Assembly: GCA_038532435.1 (NCBI GenBank)
Contig: JBCBAP010000091.1
Span: 1 to 11,322, forward strand
DNA length: 11,322 nt
Origin: JBCBAP01 sp038532435
GTDB lineage: Bacteria > Pseudomonadota > Alphaproteobacteria > Rhodobacterales > Rhodobacteraceae
Direction of reading: 5' to 3'
Shown: positions 1 to 6,200 of the stretch, piece by piece
Layout: every line of letters begins with the position of its first letter
Position numbering within the stretch: position 1 is the stretch's first letter
Notes under the pieces: generated by a model
The model's database searches: none
The model's input: only the letters and a program-made list of their open reading frames with translations
What the model was told of the DNA's origin: nothing
Translations under genes and position numbers: made by a program

Positions 1-180
1 TCCCGCGCGCATATCTGGGACATTTCCTCGGTTGCGGCGCTCGACATGATCGTGCTCAAGTTCCGCCGGGAAGGAGCCGATGTTGAGATTGTCGGCATGA
101 ACAAGGCGAGCGAAACCATCGTCGACAAGCTCGCCGTCCACGACGAACCCGGTGCAATGGACCGGCTCCTGGGACACTGA
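1..180 (+). CDS. SulP-family anion transporter, C-terminal STAS domain (5' truncated)
   Basis: Only the last 59 residues are in the window, open from base 1 to the TGA at 178-180. They begin SRAHIWDISSVAALDMIVLK and match the end of a STAS domain: a beta strand ending in WDIS, the S-S-V-A-A-L-D helix start, then the helix and strand of K-F-R-R-E-G-A-D-V-E-I-V-G-M-N. In SulP permeases this domain is the cytoplasmic C-terminal part that follows the membrane helices of a sulfate, bicarbonate or other anion carrier. The substrate cannot be told from this fragment. The next gene, a universal stress protein, starts 11 bases downstream, so the two are probably co-transcribed. SulP-USP pairs are common in marine alphaproteobacteria. 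A free-standing STAS protein is possible but less likely, because the start lies outside the window. Confidence 0.75.
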   Translation, partial: SRAHIWDISSVAALDMIVLKFRREGADVEIVGMNKASETIVDKLAVHDEPGAMDRLLGH

Positions 181-191
181 GGAAGACACCG

Positions 192-1040
192 ATGAGCACT
201 CTCTTGGCTTTCGTCGACGGGTCGGTCTACGCGGACAGCGTGGCAGATCACGCGGTGTGGATCGCGGGGCGGGCCGCTCTCGGTGTCGATGTGGTGCATG
301 TGCTGGGGCGGCGGGAGATGTCCGGCTCCACCAGCAATCTGAGCGGCAACATATCCCTCGGCGCGCGCAGCGCGCTTCTGGCGGAACTGTCGGAACTCGA
401 CGAGCAGCGGGCGAAGCTCGCACAGGCGCGCGGGCGCATGATCCTCGACGCAGCAGCGGACCGGATGCGCGCAGGCGGTATAGAGAATCCGGGCACGCGG
501 CTGCGCATCGGTGATCTCTTGGAGACCGTTACCGAGTCAGAAGCGGACATGATCCTCATCGGAAAGCGGGGGGAGGGCGCGGACTTCGCCAAGCTCCACC
601 TCGGCTCCAATCTCGAGCGGGTGGTCCGGGCGAGCGTGAAGCCGGTGTTCGTCGCAGCGCGGGAGTTCCGCCCGATCTCTCGGGTGCTGATCGCCTTCGA
701 CGGGGGAACCAGCAGCCTCAAGGCCGTCGATCATGTCTCCCGCAGCCCGCTCTATGCAGGGCTCGATATCCATGTGCTGAGTGCGGGGCAGGACACTGCG
801 GAGATGCAGCAGAAGCTCGACGTCGCACGCGGCATGCTCGCGGCTGCCGGCTTCACGCCAACGGTCTCCGTGCGGCCGGGTCAGCCCGACCAAGTGATCT
901 CCGGCGCTGTCGAAACGGACCGGATCGATCTGCTGGTGATGGGGGCCTATGGGCACTCGCGGATCCGGACGCTGATCATCGGATCGACCACGACCGAGAT
1001 GATTCGTTCCTGTAAGATTCCGGTGGTTTTGTACCGCTGA
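192..1040 (+). CDS. Universal stress protein, two tandem Usp domains
   Basis: This is a 282-residue protein, twice the usual 140-150 residues of a single Usp domain, so one chain forms an internal dimer. Domain 1 spans about residues 3-156 and domain 2 about 162-282. Domain 2 ends with the classical nucleotide-binding signature G-x2-G-x9-G-S: G251, G254 and G264-S265 in MGAYGHSRIRTLIIGSTT. Domain 1 has a near copy, G124-K-R-G127 followed by ten residues and then G138-S139, one residue longer than the consensus. Family members are cytoplasmic and bind ATP or related nucleotides during stress, starvation or low oxygen; the partner is unknown. The start is ATG 192. It is preceded by a GAGGAAG-type ribosome site at 179-185 that overlaps the stop of the SulP gene, which suggests translational coupling. 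It may modulate the transporter, but that is inference. Confidence 0.92.
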   Translation: MSTLLAFVDGSVYADSVADHAVWIAGRAALGVDVVHVLGRREMSGSTSNLSGNISLGARSALLAELSELDEQRAKLAQARGRMILDAAADRMRAGGIENPGTRLRIGDLLETVTESEADMILIGKRGEGADFAKLHLGSNLERVVRASVKPVFVAAREFRPISRVLIAFDGGTSSLKAVDHVSRSPLYAGLDIHVLSAGQDTAEMQQKLDVARGMLAAAGFTPTVSVRPGQPDQVISGAVETDRIDLLVMGAYGHSRIRTLIIGSTTTEMIRSCKIPVVLYR

Positions 1041-1155
1041 GGCGGAACTTCGCCACAGCTCTCGGTTGCAAAATGCGAAAAATGACGGGTGAGTCGATAA
1101 CTTTTACTCCTGCATTCGACCTGATTTGACCATCTAAATCGACTGTAAATTCGCC

Positions 1156-1173
1156 TTTGACGTTTCTTTGACG
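1156..1173. repeat. Direct repeat TTTGACG spaced one helical turn
   Basis: TTTGACG occurs at 1156-1162 and again at 1167-1173, separated by TTTC, so the period is 11 bases. Direct half-sites on the same face of the helix are typical of winged-helix regulators of the OmpR type. TTGACG also resembles a -35 hexamer, so this could be promoter sequence. No good -10 is seen at 17 bases from either copy. The function is not established. Confidence 0.3.
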
Positions 1174-1321
1174 CGGCAACTGTTAACCCTTCGGTCGTTG
1201 TTGCGGCACGGGTTCAGACAACGCGGGTCGGGGAAGGTGGTCAATTGGCGATCCACCGTGGGAGAGCGCGCTTTCTCGCAACCGGACGCAGAAGATTTTA
1301 GGCAGTGATTTTAGTGGTTTC

Positions 1322-1349
1322 GGGCGAGGGCGGTAAAATGCTCTCGCCC
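1322..1349. other. Strong hairpin (10-bp stem)
   Basis: GGGCGAG at 1322-1328 pairs with CTCGCCC at 1343-1349. The stem extends inward by a G-U, a G-C and a C-G pair, giving ten pairs around the loop GGTAAAAT. No T-run follows directly. A second small hairpin (GTTCC/GGAAC) and a T5 run lie 7-30 bases further on. It may be part of a transcription stop or a structured 5' leader of the regulator mRNA. Confidence 0.4.
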
Positions 1350-1355
1350 TATTCA

Positions 1356-1379
1356 GTTCCGTATCGTGGAACGCTTTTT
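1356..1379 (+). terminator. Possible weak intrinsic terminator
   Basis: GTTCC at 1356-1360 and GGAAC at 1368-1372 form a five-pair stem with a 7-base loop. Two bases later comes TTTTT at 1375-1379. The geometry is that of an intrinsic terminator, but the stem is short and not GC-rich. It could end transcripts coming from the SulP-USP unit, more than 300 bases after the USP stop. Confidence 0.25.
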
Positions 1380-1407
1380 CAATGTGTACTTGAAGCGATC
1401 GGAGACC

Positions 1408-1424
1408 TGCAACGACAGGTTGCA
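1408..1424. promoter_or_regulatory. Inverted repeat TGCAAC-N5-GTTGCA, possible operator
   Basis: Perfect six-base arms at 1408-1413 and 1419-1424 flank GACAG. The site lies 92 bases before the proposed start of the SARP-like regulator, a place where an operator would be expected. An alternative pairing, CCTG 1406-1409 with CAGG 1416-1419, shows it could also fold as RNA. The binding protein is unknown. Confidence 0.35.
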
Positions 1425-1460
1425 CACCTTCATGATCTATTCGCCATACTTGATTGAGTT

Positions 1461-1474
1461 AACGATCTGTCGTT
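1461..1474. promoter_or_regulatory. Inverted repeat AACGA-N4-TCGTT near the regulator promoter
   Basis: AACGA at 1461-1465 and TCGTT at 1470-1474 flank TCTG. The repeat lies in the AT-rich stretch just before the regulator, next to weak promoter-like words: TTGATT or TTGAGT around 1450-1459 and TAACAC around 1483. Its centre is about 52 bases, roughly five helical turns, from the centre of the TGCAAC/GTTGCA repeat. A role as regulator binding site is inference from position and symmetry. Confidence 0.3.
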
Positions 1475-1515
1475 CACTTTTGTAACACTAGAGGGACAGT
1501 TATTGGGATTTTTCT

Positions 1516-3240
1516 TTGCGCGCCGCCCGGGTGACAATTCAGACCGTCGGACCTTTCCGGGTGCACAACGCGCTTGGGCAGGATCTCACGCCCAAGTCGC
1601 GGAAGGGGCAGGCGCTGATCGCGCTGCTCGCGACATCACCGAACATGCGGCGGTCCCGCATCTGGCTGCAGGCTCATTTGTGGAGCGAGGTCGACGCTGA
1701 CAAGGCGGCCAAGAGCCTGCGTCAGGCGATCCTGACCACGCAGCAAGCACTGGAGGGCTCCCGCGAGGTCCTGGTGAAGGAGCGCGGGGCGCTTCGCCTC
1801 GATCCCTCCCTTGTGGACGTCGACTACAAGGAGATCATGCGCAAGGCCCCAAGCCCCCACCTCTTCGAAGGGGGGCGGCCCGAATTCCTCGAAGGTCTCG
1901 ATATCGGGGATCCCGCATTCGAGGACTGGTTGCGGCAGATGCGCACAGACCTCGATGGATATTTCGACCGTTTCATGGACACCGATCGGACCGATCTGGT
2001 TGCACCCGTCATCGCCGGAGGAGCGGTCGGACCCGCGCGGCAGACGGAGCAACTGCGGTTTGCGCGGCGGCAGGCGATTGCGATCCTGCCGCTCCACAAT
2101 GGGACAGGGGAATCTCTTCTCGACTATGCGGGCGCGGGCATCAGCGAAGACCTGATCGACCGGGTCGGGCGGCTGCGCTGGCTGCCGGTGATCGCGCGGG
2201 GGGCGGCCAACCGTTTCTGCAAGGTCGGCGACAACTCCGCCGCGATCTCCGCCGATCTGGGCGCGCGGTATCTCTTGGACGGAGATCTCGACATCACGTC
2301 CGACGGCTATAGCGTCGATCTGCGCCTGCACAATGGCGATACGTCCCGCATCATGTGGTCGGACCGGTTTCTGCTGCCTCGGGAGGATCCCCGGGCGGAG
2401 CTCAATCGGATCATCCCGCAGGTCGTCAGCCTGATTGACACGAAGGTCGACCTCGCGGAACAGAACCTGGTCGCGGGACGGGAGCCCAAGAACGGCGAGT
2501 TCTACGATCATATCTGGCAGGGCAAGTGGCATCTCAACAAGATCACCCGCGATGATGCCGCGCTCGCCAAGAACCATTTCGATCATGCGCTCAAGCTGGT
2601 GCCCGACGCGCCGGAGGGTCTGATTCAGGCGGGCTGGTGGAAGCTTTGGAACATCTGGGCCACCCTCGGCGATACATCAGAGCTTGAGGAGGTGGTCGCG
2701 CTTTCCAAACGGGCGATGTTCGGCGATGACAGGGACGCGCGGGCCTACTGCCTGCTCGGCCTCACGGAAACCTGGCGGCTGAACTCGGATGCGGCGATTT
2801 CTCTTTTGAAAGAGTCCATCGATCTCAACCCGAGCGCTGCCAACGCGCTGCAGCATCTGGGGACGGCCTACTACCTCAACGGTGCGCCGGAGCAGAGCCT
2901 CTCTCCCCTTCATCGGGCGGTCGAGCTTTCACCCGGTGAGCCTTTTCTTTTCCTCACCCTGGCAGAGCTGGGGATGGCCTATCTGATGCTTGGCGAGCAT
3001 CAGAAGGCGCTCGACCATGCCAACCACGCGCTGCGGTTCCGTCCCAATTACTGGTACGCGCAGATCACGCGGTTGCATGCGAGCCTCGCGCTCGGCGACG
3101 AACGGCTCATTGCCCATGCCCGGGCAGATTTCGCCCGTAACGGAACCCGGGTGATCCAAGCGCATTTTCGCTGGCTGCCGTTCAAGGACAAGTCCTGGAC
3201 AAAATCACTGAAGGAGACCGGCGACACCGCCTTTGTTTGA
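1516..3240 (+). CDS. SARP-like transcriptional regulator: winged helix, BTAD-like, TolB/FlgO-like and TPR domains
   Basis: The protein has 574 residues. Residues about 5-100 resemble the OmpR/SARP winged helix (a GPFRV strand, then a helical core with R-K-G-Q-A-L-I-A-L-L-A and W-S-E-V-D-A-D-K-A-A-K-S-L-R-Q-A). Residues 118-145, with FLEGLDIGDPAFEDWLRQMR, look like the start of a BTAD segment. Residues about 185-320 match the TolB/FlgO-like domain seen in many CadC- or cyclase-type regulators (A-I-A-I-L-P-L, I-S-E-D-L-I-D-R, A-R-Y-L-L-D-G-D-L). Residues about 330-545 are TPR repeats, clearest at 407-475 (L-N-P-S-A-A-N-A-L-Q-H-L-G-T-A-Y-Y-L-N-G). No membrane helix is visible, so it should be cytoplasmic. 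There is no ATG. TTG 1516 is used, with GGGA at 1505-1508 as a weak ribosome site; GTG 1531 is the alternative. It probably controls the P450-DyP gene 37 bases downstream. The activating signal is unknown. Confidence 0.85.
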   Translation: MRAARVTIQTVGPFRVHNALGQDLTPKSRKGQALIALLATSPNMRRSRIWLQAHLWSEVDADKAAKSLRQAILTTQQALEGSREVLVKERGALRLDPSLVDVDYKEIMRKAPSPHLFEGGRPEFLEGLDIGDPAFEDWLRQMRTDLDGYFDRFMDTDRTDLVAPVIAGGAVGPARQTEQLRFARRQAIAILPLHNGTGESLLDYAGAGISEDLIDRVGRLRWLPVIARGAANRFCKVGDNSAAISADLGARYLLDGDLDITSDGYSVDLRLHNGDTSRIMWSDRFLLPREDPRAELNRIIPQVVSLIDTKVDLAEQNLVAGREPKNGEFYDHIWQGKWHLNKITRDDAALAKNHFDHALKLVPDAPEGLIQAGWWKLWNIWATLGDTSELEEVVALSKRAMFGDDRDARAYCLLGLTETWRLNSDAAISLLKESIDLNPSAANALQHLGTAYYLNGAPEQSLSPLHRAVELSPGEPFLFLTLAELGMAYLMLGEHQKALDHANHALRFRPNYWYAQITRLHASLALGDERLIAHARADFARNGTRVIQAHFRWLPFKDKSWTKSLKETGDTAFV

Positions 3241-3277
3241 CGACCCTTTTTCATCCACGTCACAGATCGAGAGTATT

Positions 3278-6200
3278 ATGGTTAAGTATTCCAACGAGAT
3301 CCCTGAGGGGGATCTGCGGCCGTCGGCCGATACGAGGAACGTCTTTGATTTTAGTCTTCTGAGAGATCCCTGGTTCACGCGAATGCGCACGCGGCTTTTG
3401 CGCCGGTTCGCGATCCCGCTGATTTTCAAGGTGATCCGATGGTCGAAGAAACCGATCCGGATGGGGGGCATGACCTTCGTCGCGCATGCCTCTGATGTGG
3501 CCGAGGTGCTCGGGGACAGAAAGCGGTTCACCGTTCCTTTCACCGCCGAGATGCAGGCGATGGCACCGCCTGTGACCTTCGCGCTCGGCCGGGATGATGA
3601 GGAGCATGATTTCCAGCGGGAGGTGATGGAGCATGTGCTCCACCGCTCCGATCTGGAAGGGATCCGGCAAGTTGCGGACGAGGTGGCCACGGCGCTCATC
3701 ACCGATGCGCGGGGCGAAATCGATGCGATGTCTGACTATGTACAGCGCATCCTCACAGAGGTCTGTTTCCAGTATTTCGGGATCTCCCACCGGGACCCTG
3801 ATGCCTTTGCCCAGTGGAACCACTCGGTCAGCACGGTTCTGTTCGGGGACATCAACGGCAGCAGCCGGGAGCGTCTCGACAGCACGTTCGAGGGGGCCCG
3901 ACGGCTTGGCGCCTGCATCGACGATGCCATCCGCTCCTTCGACGGGAAGGCGGGTAACGACCGGACGCTTCTCGGTCGCATGATCGACCTGCGCAACAAT
4001 GCGCAGGTGCTGCCTCAGACCGGCCTCTCCTCCGACCGGTTGAGTGACGACACCATGCGGGCGATCCTGTTCGGCATGTCGAGCGGGATGATCCCGACAA
4101 CACAAATCGCCTGCGGCCATATCTTCGAGGTTCTGCGTGCGCGGAAGGGTATCTGGGCAGATCTGGCGAAGGCGGCCCGCTCCGCCAACCGGGCGGAGGT
4201 GCAGCGCATCGTCATGGAGCTTGCGCGCCTGCGGCCCACGGGGTTTCCGGGCCATGTCCGCTTCGTTCCCGAACGCTGCACGCTTGAAAACACCGAAGGC
4301 ACCAGCGCGACCTTCGAGGCTGGCACAACGATCATGGCATGCACTGCCGGGGCCCTGCGCGATCCGGCGAACCGACCGGATCCGCTCGCGTTCCGACCGG
4401 ACAGCCCGCCAACGACGAACTTCATGTTTGGGGCGGAGGCGATTGGCTCCAATCCACCGATTGCCGCACATTCCTGTGTGGGGAAACATGTCGCCATCGT
4501 GGTGATGACCTCCGCGTTCCTGCATCTTTTCGCGCAGCCCGCGCTGCGGCCCAAGCGGCGTAGGCAGTTCGTGGAGTTCCATGCGATCATCCCGACGTCT
4601 TACCCCGTGGTGTTCGACGCGGGACCGCGCGGGCGTGGTCAGACCATGGTCACGGTCGCCATTCCGGTTGCGCCGGAGCGGACGGACGCGGTCCGCTCCT
4701 TACTGGAGGCCGAGTTCACGAACCCCGCTTCCGGGGACAGTCGAGCAGCATTCGACGCTGTCGAGACCATTCACACGGCGAGCATGACGCTCGCGAATCT
4801 CTCCGCTAAGGGTAAGGACCGCCCGACCCTCCTTCTGGAACTCAACGGAGACGGAGAGGAAGCAGACGTCCTCGACGCCGTTAGTGGTGGCGAGGCGGCA
4901 GAGGTCCTGCGCCCTCTCCTCACCGCATGCGGCCTCATCACCGGCGTCAGCATCAGGCGGTTTCTCGACCGGCATGTGCTCCGGCTCAAGGCGCGGCCAA
5001 GCAGAACGATGGGCCTTACATTCAACGGCGTGCCCCAGTTCTCAACGGCACAGATCGACGAGGAGCGGGCGCTGGCCAGCCATTGTCAGACCCGGCTTGA
5101 AGTGTTGCGCAAGGCACCGGAGACTGCGGGCGGCACTGCGCTCGACTATCTCGACCTCATCCGGGACGAGCTGCGGCGGGAAATTCGTGCGCCTCGCCTC
5201 CCTGAGAGCGGTGCCGAGACACTCGAGCATCGCCTCGCCCCCATGCTTTACCGTAGCCCGCGCTACAAGGATCCCCTCGGGGGGCACGTTGAGCGGAGCT
5301 TTCTGTCTGCTGTCGGCTACTGGGTGGCTACCTTCGCGGTACCTGCGGGCGTCCTGCTCCTCGCTGTCGTCGGTGGTCTTGGCTGGCTGAGCGCCGGGGG
5401 AAACGACATCTCGACGCTCCTCGTGCACGGGCTGGTTCTCTTCGCTCTACTCGGTGCGATTGGTGCGGCGCTTGCATGGAGCCTCGTCAAAGCGTTCAAA
5501 GCAATGGAACGGAGGGAGGTGGAGGATCTCGACCATCCGACGCTGGAGCAGATGGGAATGGTGGACGGGCAGGAGAATGTGCCCGGCGTGCTTCAGAACC
5601 ACATCACCGCCGTCAATCAGCTCAAGCCGCACCCGTTGCGCAGGCTCGCCCTTGGCCTCGGCCTCGGTGTTATCGCGGCGGAGGTGCGCCACTGGTTCCG
5701 TCCCGGCTTCGTGCTGACCATCGGTACGATCCGGCATGCCAAGTGGTTCCGCGTGCCCGGCACGGATCAGCTTGTCTTTCAGGCCAGCTATGATGGCAGC
5801 TGGGAAAGCTATCTGGAGGATTTCTCGAACAAGGCGTTCGAGGGGCAGAACGCGATCTGGAGCAACTGCGAAGGCTTCCCGGCCACGAAAGGACTGATCG
5901 GCGCGGGGGCCCACGATAGCGACAGATTCAAGCGATGGGTTCGCAGCCGTCAGATCCGGGTGCCGTTCTGGTACAGCCGCTACGATGGCATGACCAACAT
6001 GGAGATGCGCCGAAACGCGTTGATCCGCGACGGTTTTGCCCGGGCGAAGACGCCGACGGAGGCGGACGCGTGGCTGTCCTACTTCGGATCCTGGCCCCCC
6101 CCCGCGGACGTGCTGCAGACCGAAGAGGTGCAGACCGTGGTCTTTCGCGGCTTCGGGAAGCTCGCAGCCTCGGCGACCATCGGCTTGCGACTTCCTGATA

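Larger units (their letters stand above)
1041..1515. other. 475-base intergenic region with repeats, no convincing gene
   Basis: This region separates the universal stress gene from the SARP-like regulator. It is visibly richer in A and T than the coding DNA, especially at 1070-1185 and 1430-1515. It holds a direct repeat TTTGACG at 1156-1162 and 1167-1173 (11-base period) and an inverted repeat CGTTGT/ACAACG at 1196-1201 and 1218-1223. It also holds a strong hairpin at 1322-1349, a short hairpin with a T-run at 1356-1379, and two operator-like inverted repeats at 1408-1424 and 1461-1474. A minus-strand open frame at 1183-1425 has no recognisable protein features and was not called. The region probably carries the end of the USP transcript and the promoter and regulatory sites of the regulator gene. 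Confidence 0.6.

Noticed and set aside
1183..1425. Minus-strand 80-codon frame in the spacer before the regulator
   Set aside because: It has no recognisable domain and overlaps hairpins and inverted repeats; it looks like chance.
3233..3277. TTG 3233 as the start of the P450-DyP fusion
   Set aside because: It would add 15 residues unlike a P450 N-terminus and overlap the regulator by 8 bases, with AAGGAG 16 bases away, too far. ATG 3278 is preferred, though its ribosome site is weak.
3260..4582. Minus-strand open frame of 440 codons opposite the P450 domain
   Set aside because: The plus strand encodes ExxR, helix I and the Cys loop in order. The antisense product shows no family features and no credible ribosome site.
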